64,000 nt of DNA, from the NCBI GenBank assembly GCA_036399175.1, contig DASWNP010000026.1:174452-238451 (forward strand), written 5' to 3'. Shown here piece by piece: positions 8,113-17,072 of this stretch. This DNA comes from DASWNP01 sp036399175 (GTDB lineage Bacteria > Acidobacteriota > Blastocatellia > Pyrinomonadales > Pyrinomonadaceae). Under the pieces are notes generated by a model that worked only from the letters and a program-made list of their open reading frames with translations, was not told the DNA's origin and made no database searches. Numbering within the stretch: position 1 is the first letter of the stretch; each line of letters starts with the position of its first letter. Position numbers and translations under genes: made by a program.

Positions 8113-9867
8113 TCAGGGCTGCGATTTTCGGGACGAGTGGGAGGCGAGCAGGGCGGCGATGCGGTCGATGAGGCGGAAGCTTGAGGCGCGTTCGGTCTCT
8201 TCGTTGCAGATGATGGAGAAGGCGAGCGGTTCGCCGTCGGCAGTGGTAGCGTAGCCGGAGAGGGAGTCGATGTAGGTGAGCGTGCCGGTTTTGGCGACGA
8301 TGCGGCGGGCGTCTGCGCCCGCTTGGCGGAGGCGGAAACGGAGCGTGCCGTCCTCTGCGGCTTTGGGAAGGGAATCGCGGAAGAGGGAGGCGGTGGGGCT
8401 CTGGCTCATGCGTGCGAGCAGGCTGGTGGTGGCCTGCGGCGTGACGAGGTTGAGGCGCGAGAGGCCGGAACCGTCGTGGAGGGCGAGGCGGTCGGTTTCG
8501 ACTCCGGCGCGCTCGCCGAGCCAGAGGCGGACGATGGCGAGCGCCGTCTCGTCAGTGTCGCGCGGGCGAGCCCTCTGCGGGTCGGCGGGCGGCGGGAGAA
8601 GATTTGCGCGCTCTTTGCCGAGCGTGCGGAGCAGTAGCTCTGCCTGAAGATTGAGACTCTCTTTGTTGACGGCGCGCACCACCTGCGCGAGCGGACGACT
8701 CTCGACGAAGGCCAACTCGACTGCCGTCTCCGGCCTGAAACGCTCGCTCTCAGGCACGCGCGCATCGCGCACGACGGCGTGCCCTTCGACCTCGATGCCG
8801 CGTCGTCTGAGCGCGTCGCGGAAGAGGGTGGCGGCGCGAAGGGCTGGCTGGTGCACGGAGAGGCGAACAGCGTAGGGGCTCGCGCCGACGGGGAAGTCGC
8901 CCCAGACGCGCACGTCGTTTGCCGACAGAGCGCGTGTGACGCCGAGAGTGGAACGCGCGCCGCGCTCGACGGTGTTCATGTCGTTGCGGACGCGGACGTA
9001 ATCGGTCTCGGGGACGAGACGAATCTGCGGCGCTTCGCCCGCGCGCGATGCGCCCGCGACGCTGAGGGTGATTTCGTTATCGTCGATTGAGAGCGCACTC
9101 ACCTCCGCGCCGTAGTACCACTGCACGTCGTTCCACTGCCAGCCGTCGCCGAGCGGCTCGCCGCGAAAGTAGCTTTCGTCGCCGACGATGTCGCCCCGCA
9201 CGCGTCTCAGGCCGCGACGATAAAGCTCTTCGGCGAGGGCGGCGAGATGATTGATGGGAGCGGTGCTATCTGAACGTGAAGAGAGGTCGGGAGCGCCGCG
9301 ACCGTAGAGGGTGAGATTTGAGTTGAGAGTGCCGCTCCTGTCCGGTTCGCTTTGAGCATAGACGGAGGTGCGCCAGCGATGGTCTGCGCCGAGCAGGTCG
9401 AGGGCGACGGCGGTCGTGTAGAGCTTCATGTTGGAGGCGGGAGCGAGCAGGCGCTCGGAGTCGCGCGCGTAGAGCACGCGACGGTCGCGCAGAGAGACGA
9501 CCGAGATTCCCCAGCGCGCACGCGCAAACTCGCTCTCTTCAATCAGACGCTCGATGTCGCGTCCGAGCGCGGCGTCTGCTTCGCGCTCCTGCCTGGTCGT
9601 CTGCGTCGGCTCGCTCGTCCTGGTCGAATCGGAAGCGGAGTCGCGCGGCGCAGAGTTGGAAGCGTCGCGCGCTTCCGTGTTCGACGCGCGGTTCTCCCGG
9701 GCACGATTCTCTTTCGCGTCGGCGCGATTGGCGGTCGGTGCCGCTTGTCGGCGTTGCGGGATGAGAAAGGAGGGCGCGGAGAGAGCGGCCGCGAGCAGGA
9801 TGGCGGCGCTTAAGGCGAAGGCGAGCGCGGGCTGTCGCTTCAAAAGGTTGAAGTTCATGTCGGGCAT
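8113..9867 (-). CDS. dacB: D-alanyl-D-alanine carboxypeptidase/endopeptidase (PBP4 type)
   Basis: A peptidase S13 family penicillin-binding protein that cleaves D-Ala-D-Ala ends or cross-links in peptidoglycan. All three active-site motifs are present: PASNMK (Ser145, Lys148), SGLSRLN and KTGTL. Residues 12-36 form an N-terminal hydrophobic export signal, and a disordered Arg/Asn/Ser/Asp-rich linker of about 60 residues comes before the enzyme domain. The large insertion between SxxK and SxN, typical of class C PBPs, is present. The start could be the first ATG or Met4. It lies downstream of the GT9 gene with an 87-bp gap that holds a short tandem repeat. Confidence 0.92.
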   Translation of the reverse strand: MPDMNFNLLKRQPALAFALSAAILLAAALSAPSFLIPQRRQAAPTANRADAKENRARENRASNTEARDASNSAPRDSASDSTRTSEPTQTTRQEREADAALGRDIERLIEESEFARARWGISVVSLRDRRVLYARDSERLLAPASNMKLYTTAVALDLLGADHRWRTSVYAQSEPDRSGTLNSNLTLYGRGAPDLSSRSDSTAPINHLAALAEELYRRGLRRVRGDIVGDESYFRGEPLGDGWQWNDVQWYYGAEVSALSIDDNEITLSVAGASRAGEAPQIRLVPETDYVRVRNDMNTVERGARSTLGVTRALSANDVRVWGDFPVGASPYAVRLSVHQPALRAATLFRDALRRRGIEVEGHAVVRDARVPESERFRPETAVELAFVESRPLAQVVRAVNKESLNLQAELLLRTLGKERANLLPPPADPQRARPRDTDETALAIVRLWLGERAGVETDRLALHDGSGLSRLNLVTPQATTSLLARMSQSPTASLFRDSLPKAAEDGTLRFRLRQAGADARRIVAKTGTLTYIDSLSGYATTADGEPLAFSIICNEETERASSFRLIDRIAALLASHSSRKSQP

Positions 9868-9902
9868 CGGGACGTTTGCGGGAGAGCGACGGAGGCGCGT
9901 GG

Positions 9903-9957
9903 GAGAATTTAACAGAGCGTCACGGGAGAAGTTTAACAGAGCATCGCAGGGAATTTA
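9903..9957. repeat. Short imperfect tandem repeat
   Basis: TTTAACAGAGC is repeated with 25-bp spacing, and a third partial copy ends in TTTAACTT. It lies in the short gap between two minus-strand genes and is unlike the heptad hairpins because it has no inverted arm. Confidence 0.6.
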
Positions 9958-10995
9958 ACTTGAGAAGATGGAGGCCATGCGCTCGGTCGTGAGCGCGGAG
10001 CGCGCGGCTTCGTAGACCTGCCCGACTGTTATCTCTTCCATCGCGCGGCTGTGAATGACGCGGTGGCGCTCGCCGGGCGGAACATAGGCTGTATGAGTCG
10101 GGTGGCCGAGCAGCATGACGACGGGCGTGCCGACCGCCGCCGCGATGTGCATGGGGCCTGTGTCGTTCGAGACGAAGACGGCGAGGCGCGCGGCAGCCGC
10201 CGCAAGCTCGGTGATGCTCAGTTGGTCGAAGACGATGGTCGAGCGCGGAAAGGCGCTGCGCATCTGCCGGACGAGCGGGCGCTCTTCAGGCCCTGCGAAG
10301 AGGACGACGCGCACGCCGTCGTCAGTCTCCATTCGGCGCGCAAGCTCTGCGAAGCGTTCCAGAGGCCAGCGCCGACTCGGATGCCCCGCGCCGGGAAACA
10401 TCCCGACCAGAGGCGCATCGCTCCCGGCGCGCGCTTTCTTCAAAAGCGCATCGACCGCGCGGTCGTCCTCGGCGCGCGGCAAAAGGCGCGGCACACGCGA
10501 CACTTCTCTCACGCCGAGCGGCGCGAGCACGTCCAAGTAACGGTCGATGGCGTGCTTCGAGAGGTCTTCCACTTCGGGGCGCGGGCGGAAGTTGGAGAGG
10601 AAGTCGAGCGAGCGACCGGGGCGACGCTTGTAGAGTCGCACTTTTGCGCCGGAGAGATAGCCGAGCAGGTTGGTCTCCGAGAGGCTGTGCAGGTCGATAA
10701 TGAAATCGAACTTCGAGCGGCGCACGTCTTTGACGAGCCGCGCGATGCGCAGCACCGAGAGCGGCTTCGACCCATCGCGCAAGGCCACGCGGTCAACCGC
10801 GAGCGCCTTGTCGGCCACGCCCGCCAGCTCGACAATCGGCGCGGCCGGGCGTCCGACCGCGACCGTCACACGCGCACGCGGAAACTTCGTACGGATAGCC
10901 GCGAGCGCCGGAAGACTCAGCACGACATCGCCGAGCTGACCGAAGTCGATGACGAGGATGTTGCGCGGCTCGAATTTCGACATAGCTGCCATCAT
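9955..10995 (-). CDS. Glycosyltransferase family 9 (heptosyltransferase-like)
   Basis: A 346-residue GT-B enzyme of family 9, which includes the LPS core heptosyltransferases. The N-terminal Rossmann half starts ILVIDFGQLGDVVLSLPAL. The C-terminal half has FPGAGHPSRRWPLERFAELA and SNDTGPMHIAAAVGTPVV, the ADP-sugar binding signature of GT9. It probably builds a surface polysaccharide or LPS-like core at the inner face of the membrane, in line with an outer membrane. The sugar donor cannot be named from sequence. The true start may be Met1, Met2 or Met5, because ATGATG is followed by GCAGCTATG. Confidence 0.88.
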   Translation of the reverse strand: MMAAMSKFEPRNILVIDFGQLGDVVLSLPALAAIRTKFPRARVTVAVGRPAAPIVELAGVADKALAVDRVALRDGSKPLSVLRIARLVKDVRRSKFDFIIDLHSLSETNLLGYLSGAKVRLYKRRPGRSLDFLSNFRPRPEVEDLSKHAIDRYLDVLAPLGVREVSRVPRLLPRAEDDRAVDALLKKARAGSDAPLVGMFPGAGHPSRRWPLERFAELARRMETDDGVRVVLFAGPEERPLVRQMRSAFPRSTIVFDQLSITELAAAAARLAVFVSNDTGPMHIAAAVGTPVVMLLGHPTHTAYVPPGERHRVIHSRAMEEITVGQVYEAARSALTTERMASIFSS

Positions 10996-11024
10996 GCTCT
11001 TCTTATCATACGGAGCAACGCTCT

Positions 11025-12572
11025 TTATAGTTCGCGCAGGTCGCGCCCCGACATCTCTGCGGGTTTATCGAGACCGAGCATGCCGAGCAGGGTGGGGGCT
11101 ACGTCTTCGAGTGCGCCGCCTTCGCGCAGGCGGATGTTGCGTGCGTCGTCGTCGATGATGTGGAGCGGGACGAGGTTGGTGGTGTGGGCGGTGTGAGGCT
11201 GGCCTGTGGTGTAGTCAATCATCTGTTCGCAGTTGCCGTGGTCGGCGGTTATCACAGCGCGACCGCGCACGGTGCGCAAGCCCTTCGTAATCCAGCCGAG
11301 ACAATTATCGACGTGCTGGACGGCCTCGATGGTCTTTTGCAGGTTGCCTGTGTGGCCGACCATGTCGGGGTTTGCAAAGTTGATGATGAAGACATCGGTC
11401 TCGCCTTCTTCGATGGCGCGCAGAATCTTGTCGGTCACTTTGTAGGCCGACATCTCGGGGGCAAGGTCGTAGGTGGCGACCTTCGGCGAGGGGACGAGCA
11501 GGCGTCGCTCGAAGGGAAACTCCTTCTCCGTGCCGCCGTTGAAGAAGTAGGTGACGTGCGCGTACTTCTCCGTTTCGGAGAGACGAAAGTTTCTGACGCC
11601 GAGGTTGGCGAACACGTCGGCGAGAATGTTCGTGTGCTGAAGCTGCGGGAAGGCGATGGGGAGCGGGAAGGTTTTGTCGTAGAGCGTGAAGCAGACGAAA
11701 TCTATCTTGGGGCGATGGGGTGTGGAGAAGCCGCCGAAGCCGGGGACGGCGAGGGCGTTTGTAATCTGCCGGGCGCGGTCGGCGCGGAAGTTGTAGAAGA
11801 TAACAGAGTCGCCCTCGGAAATCGTCGCGGTCGGCTCATCCTTTTCATTGGTGATGACGATGGGCTCGACGAACTCGTCGGAGACGGCGCGCTCGTAGGA
11901 GAGCTTGATTGCCGCGACGGGGTCGATGGCGCGCTCGCCTTCGGCGCTGACCAGTAAATCGTAGGCGCGCTTGGTGCGCTCCCAGCGTTTGTCTCTGTCC
12001 ATCGCGTAGTAGCGCCCGACGACCGACGCGATGCGCCCCGAGCCAATCTCCATGCACTTGACCTGCAAAGCTTCGACGTAGCCGTAGGCCGACATCGGAG
12101 GGGTGTCGCGCCCGTCGAGAAAGCAGTGGACGTAGACGCGCTGAAGGCCGCGCTCTTTCGCCATCCGCAGAAGGGCGTAGAGATGCTCCTGCGAGGAATG
12201 CACGAGGCCGTCGGAGAGCAAGCCCATGAGATGAAGCGCGCCGCCGCGTTGCAGCGCGCCGTCCATCGCGGCGACGAACGCCTCGTTCTTGAAAAATTCG
12301 CCGGTCTCAACCGAGTAGTCGATGCGGCGGATGTCCGTGCGGATAACGCGGCCTGAGCCCATGTTGAGATGCCCGACTTCGGAGTTGCCCATCACGGCAT
12401 TGGGCAGCCCGACGCATGTGCCCGAAGCCTCGATTAAGGTGGGCGGGTAGCGTTCGCGCAGCTCGTCGTAGAAGGGCATGGAGGCGAGCGCGATGGCGTT
12501 TCCTTCGCGCTGCTCCGAATAGCCGAAACCGTCGAGGATGATGAGCGCGAGCGGCCCCTTTTTCTGAGTCAA
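11025..12572 (-). CDS. gpmI: 2,3-bisphosphoglycerate-independent phosphoglycerate mutase
   Basis: Converts 3-phosphoglycerate to 2-phosphoglycerate in glycolysis and gluconeogenesis using two metal ions and a serine. Seen motifs are LDGFG (Asp14), GNSEVGHLNMGSGR with catalytic Ser64, and a C-terminal ITADHGN and HTAHT metal site. I chose TTG 12572 because AGGAG lies 8 nt upstream and the resulting 515 residues match the family. The frame continues to 12623, but that part runs into a heptad hairpin. Enolase, the next glycolytic enzyme, is immediately upstream on the same strand. Confidence 0.95.
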   Translation of the reverse strand: MTQKKGPLALIILDGFGYSEQREGNAIALASMPFYDELRERYPPTLIEASGTCVGLPNAVMGNSEVGHLNMGSGRVIRTDIRRIDYSVETGEFFKNEAFVAAMDGALQRGGALHLMGLLSDGLVHSSQEHLYALLRMAKERGLQRVYVHCFLDGRDTPPMSAYGYVEALQVKCMEIGSGRIASVVGRYYAMDRDKRWERTKRAYDLLVSAEGERAIDPVAAIKLSYERAVSDEFVEPIVITNEKDEPTATISEGDSVIFYNFRADRARQITNALAVPGFGGFSTPHRPKIDFVCFTLYDKTFPLPIAFPQLQHTNILADVFANLGVRNFRLSETEKYAHVTYFFNGGTEKEFPFERRLLVPSPKVATYDLAPEMSAYKVTDKILRAIEEGETDVFIINFANPDMVGHTGNLQKTIEAVQHVDNCLGWITKGLRTVRGRAVITADHGNCEQMIDYTTGQPHTAHTTNLVPLHIIDDDARNIRLREGGALEDVAPTLLGMLGLDKPAEMSGRDLREL

Positions 12573-12596
12573 AACTTTCTCTCCTGAGTTTAAAAA

Positions 12597-12721
12597 AGCT
12601 TTCAGCCTGTCAGCCGTCAGCATTCAGCCGGAAAAAGCTTTCAGAGGTCAGCCGCTCAACCGGAAGCTGTTTTTGGTTTGGCTGATTGCTGACAGGCTGA
12701 TTGCTGATAGCTCGATTGCTG
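12597..12721. repeat. Heptad inverted repeat (word TCAGCNN)
   Basis: The arms are built of CAGCCTGT, CAGCCGT and CAGCATT type words and their complements. A perfect 13-bp stem joins 12602-12614 with 12688-12700. The centre holds CCGGAAGCTGTTTTTGG, a loop shared with the element at 43066-43140. It fills the gap between enolase and gpmI. Confidence 0.88.
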
Positions 12722-12731
12722 GTGCGCGCTT

Positions 12732-14141
12732 TTACCGTTTCGCGGCGCGCGATTTCTTCGACGCGCTGCCGCCTTTGCCGCCCGTCGCTTTGCCGTCGCC
12801 GCCGGCACGACTGCTGCTGCTGCTCGTCGCTTTGTCGCTCGGCGTTTCGGTCTGTTGTTTCAATTGGCGAAAGGCGGCGCGTCCGGGGTAGCGTGCGGCG
12901 TCGCGGAGGTCTTCTTCGATGCGGAGTAGCTGGTTGTACTTGGCCGTGCGGTCGGAGCGCGAGAGCGAGCCGGTCTTGATTTGGCCTGCGCCGGTGGCGA
13001 CGGCGAGGTCGGCGATGAAGGTATCTTCGGTTTCGCCGGAGCGGTGCGAGATGATGGCCGTCATGGCGTTGGTGCGCGCAAGCTCGATGCAGTCGAGCGT
13101 TTCGGTGAGCGTGCCGATTTGGTTGACCTTGATGAGAATCGAATTGGCGACGCCAAGGTCGATGCCCATTTGCAGGAAGTTCGTGTTGGTGACGAAGAGA
13201 TCGTCGCCGACGAGCTGGACGCGCGCGCCTATCTGGTCGGTGAGGCTCTTCCAGCCGTCCCAGTCGCCTTCGGCCATGCCGTCTTCGATGGAGATAATCG
13301 GATACTGCTCGACCCAACTCTTCCAGAAGGCGACCATCTCGTCGCTCGACAAACGCCGCTTGTCCGACTTCTTGAAGACGTAGCTTCCGTCCTCGAAAAA
13401 CTCGCTGGCCGCCGGGTCGAGCGCGAGATGCACGTCGCGCCCGGCGTTGTAGCCCGCCTGCGTGATGGCTTCGAGAATCGTCTCGACGGCCTCTTCGTTC
13501 GAGCGCAGGTTGGGCGCAAATCCTCCTTCGTCGCCGACGCCGGTGGCGTAGCCGCGCTTCTTCAAGACCGACTTGAGCGCGTGGAAAACTTCAGCGCCCG
13601 TGCGCAGGGCTTCGCGGAAATTCTCTGCCGCCGTCGGCACGACCATGAACTCCTGAAAGTCCACGTTGTTATCGGCGTGCGCGCCGCCGTTCATAATGTT
13701 CATCAGGGGGACGGGGAGCGTGCGCGCGTTCGGCCCGCCAAGGTAACGGTAGAGCGGAATTTCGAGATAAGAGGCGGCGGCTCGCGCTGTGGCGAGCGAG
13801 ACGGCGAGAAGCGCGTTTGCGCCGAGGCTCGACTTAGTCGGCGTGCCGTCGAGCGCAAGCAGCGCGGCGTCAACTTCCGCCTGGTCGAGCGCGTCCATGC
13901 CTTCGATTTCAGGCGCGATAGAGTCGATGATATTCTGCACGGCGCGGAGCACCCCCTTGCCGCCGTAGCGCTTGCGGTCTCCGTCGCGCAGCTCGACCGC
14001 TTCGTTCTCGCCCGTCGATGCGCCGGAAGGGACGGCGGCGCGTCCCACCTCGCCGTCAATCAGGACGACTTCGGCCTCGACCGTCGGGTTGCCGCGCGAA
14101 TCCAGAATCTCCCGCGCGTGTACGGAATCAATCATGCTCAT
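12732..14141 (-). CDS. eno: Enolase with a low-complexity C-terminal tail
   Basis: Interconverts 2-phosphoglycerate and phosphoenolpyruvate. The family motifs are intact: SRGNPTVEAEV at the N-terminus, SIEDGMAEGDWDGW, LVGDDLFVTN, SHRSGETEDTFIADLAV and GQIKTGSLSRSDR. The catalytic core ends near residue 428 (RIEEDL). About 40 extra residues follow, rich in Ser, Gly, Lys and Ala (SSSSSRAGGDGKATGGKG, then SASKKSRAAKR). Ordinary enolases stop at about 430 residues, so this basic tail is unusual; it could aid RNA or membrane attachment. The promoter at 14195-14223 would give a leader of about 47 nt. Confidence 0.96.
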   Translation of the reverse strand: MSMIDSVHAREILDSRGNPTVEAEVVLIDGEVGRAAVPSGASTGENEAVELRDGDRKRYGGKGVLRAVQNIIDSIAPEIEGMDALDQAEVDAALLALDGTPTKSSLGANALLAVSLATARAAASYLEIPLYRYLGGPNARTLPVPLMNIMNGGAHADNNVDFQEFMVVPTAAENFREALRTGAEVFHALKSVLKKRGYATGVGDEGGFAPNLRSNEEAVETILEAITQAGYNAGRDVHLALDPAASEFFEDGSYVFKKSDKRRLSSDEMVAFWKSWVEQYPIISIEDGMAEGDWDGWKSLTDQIGARVQLVGDDLFVTNTNFLQMGIDLGVANSILIKVNQIGTLTETLDCIELARTNAMTAIISHRSGETEDTFIADLAVATGAGQIKTGSLSRSDRTAKYNQLLRIEEDLRDAARYPGRAAFRQLKQQTETPSDKATSSSSSRAGGDGKATGGKGGSASKKSRAAKR

Positions 14142-14194
14142 AGAAGAGAGCGCGCTCCTGTCTCTTGATGTGTTTGGATTGAACAGCTACAGAG

Positions 14195-14223
14195 ACTATC
14201 ACATCTCCGCGACCGACAGCCAA
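14195..14223 (-). promoter_or_regulatory. Candidate promoter for eno-gpmI
   Basis: On the minus strand, TTGGCT (14223-14218) and GATAGT (14200-14195) are 17 bp apart. It would start transcription about 47 nt before the enolase ATG. Confidence 0.4.
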
Positions 14224-14359
14224 AGCGCCCGTGCGACGAACAGTGACGAAGACGAGGACGACGAGGCTCTAAGCTGTAGGCGGCGAAGAGTATGATGCTC
14301 GGGCGGAAAGCGCGTCCGTATCGGGCGCGGCGAAGGTTCTGGTCGGACGGATGAAATGA

Positions 14360-15616
14360 ATGCTTGAAGAGAAGACTGAGAGCGCGGCGCGGGTCGAGCA
14401 TGAAGCCGACGCGGCAGCGACGCGAGAGGCGGGGCGTTGGAGGGCGCTCGCGCTTTTGGCCGTTGCGGAGCTTCTGGGCATGGCTCTGTGGTTCAGCGCG
14501 TCGGCGGTCGTGCCCGCCATCAGCTCGGAGTGGAAGCTCAGCGAGAGCGGCGCGGGCTGGCTGACGCTCTCCGTGCAACTCGGGTTCGTCGCGGGCACGC
14601 TCCTTTCCGCGCTCCTGAACCTGCCGGACATCATCAGCGCCCGCCGACTCTTCGCATTGACGGCTGCTGGCGGCGCACTCGCAAACGCGGCCTTCGCACT
14701 CTTCGCAGAAGATTTAATGTCAGGGATAGCTCTGCGTTTTCTGACGGGGATGTGTCTGGCCGGGGTCTATCCGCCGGGAATGAAAATCATGGCGACGTGG
14801 TTTCGACGCGGGCGCGGGATGGCTCTGGGTGTGCTCGTCGGCGCGCTCACGCTCGGCAAGGCGTCGCCCTATCTCATCAACGCTCTCGGCAGCGCCGACT
14901 GGCGCGACAACATGCTCTTCATGTCGGCGCTTGCTGTCGCGGGCGGGCTGATAGTCCTGTTCTTCGTGACGGATGGCCCGTACGCTCTTCCGGCTGCGCG
15001 CTTCGACCTCGGACAGGTCTTGAAGGTCTTCGAGAACCGGGGCGTGCGCCTCGCAAACTTCGGTTACTTCGGCCACATGTGGGAGCTTTACGCGATGTGG
15101 ACCTGGCTGCCCGTGATGCTGCGCGCGAGCTTCGCCGAGCGAGGCGGCGAGCCTGCTTTAGCCGAAGCAGCATCCTTCGCGGTGCTCGGCGCGGGCGCGT
15201 TCGGATGCGTCGCGGCGGGGCTTCTGGCCGACCGAGTGGGGCGCGCGCCGGTCGCGTCGTGGGCGATGGTTGTGAGCGGCGCGTGTTGTCTGACGGTCGG
15301 GCTCTTCTACGAGTCGAGCCCGGCGCTGCTCTTCGCGGTGGCGATTATCTGGGGCGCGACTGTCGTCGCCGACTCGGCGCAGTTCTCCGCCTGCGTCACG
15401 GAACTCGGCGACCCGCGCTACATGGGAACGGCGCTGACGCTCCAAACCTGTCTCGGATTTCTGCTCACGACCATCTCCATCCACCTTATCCCCGCCCTGG
15501 TCTCGGCCGTCGGCTGGCGCTACGCCTTCATCGCTCTCGCCCCCGGCCCCCTCTTCGGCATCATCTCCATGCTCCGCCTGCAAAAGCAAGTAGGAAGGAT
15601 GAAGGCGGAAGGATGA
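14360..15616 (+). CDS. MFS transporter
   Basis: A 418-residue major facilitator superfamily permease with about twelve hydrophobic segments, the first near residue 30 (LALLAVAELLGMALWFSASAV). The loop after the second helix pair and the WFRRGRGMALGVLVGALTLG segment resemble nitrate/nitrite-type or uncharacterised MFS proteins. A charged N-terminal tail of about 25 residues precedes the core. Its C-terminus, QVGRMKAEG, is encoded by the heptad repeat at 15586-15694. The substrate is unknown. It is divergent from enolase. Confidence 0.82.
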   Translation: MLEEKTESAARVEHEADAAATREAGRWRALALLAVAELLGMALWFSASAVVPAISSEWKLSESGAGWLTLSVQLGFVAGTLLSALLNLPDIISARRLFALTAAGGALANAAFALFAEDLMSGIALRFLTGMCLAGVYPPGMKIMATWFRRGRGMALGVLVGALTLGKASPYLINALGSADWRDNMLFMSALAVAGGLIVLFFVTDGPYALPAARFDLGQVLKVFENRGVRLANFGYFGHMWELYAMWTWLPVMLRASFAERGGEPALAEAASFAVLGAGAFGCVAAGLLADRVGRAPVASWAMVVSGACCLTVGLFYESSPALLFAVAIIWGATVVADSAQFSACVTELGDPRYMGTALTLQTCLGFLLTTISIHLIPALVSAVGWRYAFIALAPGPLFGIISMLRLQKQVGRMKAEG

Positions 15617-15694
15617 AAGAGTGATGATTCAAGCTGAGTAATCACGCTTTCCGCTTTCCGCTTTCCGCCTTCATCCTTCATCCTTCATCCTTGC
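15586..15694. repeat. Heptad inverted repeat (words GGATGAA/GGCGGAA)
   Basis: The left arm, GCAAGTAGGAAGGATGAAGG onward, pairs imperfectly with TTCCGCCTTCATCCTT words on the right and ends in CCTTGC. The centre has TTCAAGCTGA. It spans the end of the MFS gene and the gap to the convergent hemerythrin gene. Confidence 0.88.
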
Positions 15695-15697
15695 TGT

Positions 15698-16159
15698 TCA
15701 TCCTGTTGCTGATTTGTGCTGCTGCTGGCGGTTCTTCTTCTCTTCGTGCATCTGCTGGCCGAGCTGTTCGAGGATTGGTTGGTCGATGGCCTCGCGGGCG
15801 CTCTTGAACATCTCGTCTTCTTCTTCTTCGACGTGGTGCTCGACGTTCTCTTTGAGCACCTTGAGCTTGGCCGTCCATTGCTCCGTATCGACGGGCGTGT
15901 CTTCCAGCTCTTTGAGCAGCGTCTTGATGACGTGATGCTCCTCAAAGCCTTCGAGCGTTATCTCGCGCGTTTCGGCCTCGCGCTTGAGCACCGGATAGAA
16001 GATGCTCTCTTCGATGTGCGCGTGAACGTCCAATTCCTGTTTGAGCTGCGCGAACAATTCCTCGCGCGTTTTGACGCCGCGCTCGGTCGTCTTCTCCAGC
16101 TTATCGAAGATGCCGGAAACCTTTTCGTGGTCGGCCTTCAGAAGTTCAAATGGATTCAT
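15698..16159 (-). CDS. Hemerythrin-domain protein
   Basis: A 153-residue di-iron hemerythrin-fold protein that may sense or store oxygen or protect iron centres. The metal ligands are visible in order: KADHEKV, HAHIEESIFYP, EEHHVIKTLL and VEHHVEEEEDEMF. The start at 16159 is chosen for the AGGAGG six nt upstream; the longer frame to 16237 has no ribosome binding site. The C-terminal 15 residues are basic and Gln-rich. A large heptad element lies upstream of it at 16253-16448. Confidence 0.9.
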   Translation of the reverse strand: MNPFELLKADHEKVSGIFDKLEKTTERGVKTREELFAQLKQELDVHAHIEESIFYPVLKREAETREITLEGFEEHHVIKTLLKELEDTPVDTEQWTAKLKVLKENVEHHVEEEEDEMFKSAREAIDQPILEQLGQQMHEEKKNRQQQHKSATG

Positions 16160-16252
16160 ATTCTGCCTCCTGCTGAAATCTACGCTGCTCGCTTGCACGA
16201 TATCCGTACGTGAAGCAACATATTCGAGGTTGAACAATCAAGCGCAGTGCCA

Positions 16253-16448
16253 ATGGATGGACGATGGACGATAGACCATAGACGATGGACGACAAACGAT
16301 ATATTCGACGATGAACGATGGACGATAGACGATGAACTGTTGACGGGTAGTAGAGCGAGCGTGGCTTTTAAGAGCAGAAAGTCGCAGGTCTTGAAACGTA
16401 TCGTCCATCGTCTATGGTCTATCGTCCATCGTCTATCGTCCATCGTCC
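16253..16448. repeat. Large heptad inverted repeat (word GGACGAT)
   Basis: A perfect 30-bp stem joins 16263-16292 with 16401-16430. The arms are tandem GACGATG, GACGATA and GACCATA heptads. More GACGATG copies sit at 16308-16333. The interior 16334-16398 is not repetitive. Unlike most elements it lies between divergent gene starts. Confidence 0.93.
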
Positions 16449-16455
16449 GCCTGAG

Positions 16456-17049
16456 ATGTTAGAATGTGATTTTGATTCGGACGTGGGGGAGCTGGCTGGA
16501 ATGGCGCGCAAGCATGGGCCGTGGACGATAGAGGGCTCGACCGAGAAGCACAGGGACGAGTTCATGGAGGTGGTCGAAGACCGCGTTGTCAGGCCGGACG
16601 GCGAGCCGGGCACTTTCACGGTGACGCGGATGCTGCCGGGAGTGTCGATTCTGGCGCTCGACGAAGAAGGCTTCGCCTACCTGACGAGGGAGTTTCGTTA
16701 TGCCGTCGGGCGCGAGAGTCTGGAGGTTGTGAGCGGCGCTATCGACGAGGGCGAAGAGCCTCTGGAAGCCGCGCGACGAGAACTGCGCGAAGAGCTTGGC
16801 ATCCGTGCCGACGAGTGGACGGACATGGGCACGGTCGATGCCCTCACCTCGCAGGTCTGGTCTCCGGTGAGAATCTTTCTGGCGCGCAGGCTCACGTTCG
16901 GCAAATCGGAGCAGGAAGGCGTGGAGCTTATCGAGCCGGTCAGGATGCGCTTCGAGGAAGCGTTGCGCGCCGTGCTTGAGAGCCGCATCACGCACAGTCT
17001 GAGCTGCGTGCTGATTCTCAAGACGAGGCTGCGGCTGGGCGCGGGTTGA
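16456..17049 (+). CDS. NUDIX hydrolase, ADP-ribose pyrophosphatase type
   Basis: The complete Nudix box GAIDEGEEPLEAARRELREE is present, followed by LGI, so the metal-binding glutamates are intact. The N-terminal part, GPWTIEGS and later EVVEDRVVRPDG, matches ADP-ribose pyrophosphatases that cleave ADP-ribose or NDP-sugars. The ATG at 16456 lies 8 nt after the hairpin with no Shine-Dalgarno; an internal ATG at 16501 is the alternative and fits the family length better. It is followed by the molybdoenzyme gene 24 nt downstream. Confidence 0.85.
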   Translation: MLECDFDSDVGELAGMARKHGPWTIEGSTEKHRDEFMEVVEDRVVRPDGEPGTFTVTRMLPGVSILALDEEGFAYLTREFRYAVGRESLEVVSGAIDEGEEPLEAARRELREELGIRADEWTDMGTVDALTSQVWSPVRIFLARRLTFGKSEQEGVELIEPVRMRFEEALRAVLESRITHSLSCVLILKTRLRLGAG

Positions 17050-17072
17050 TTTCGGATGGCGGGGTTGAAGTG

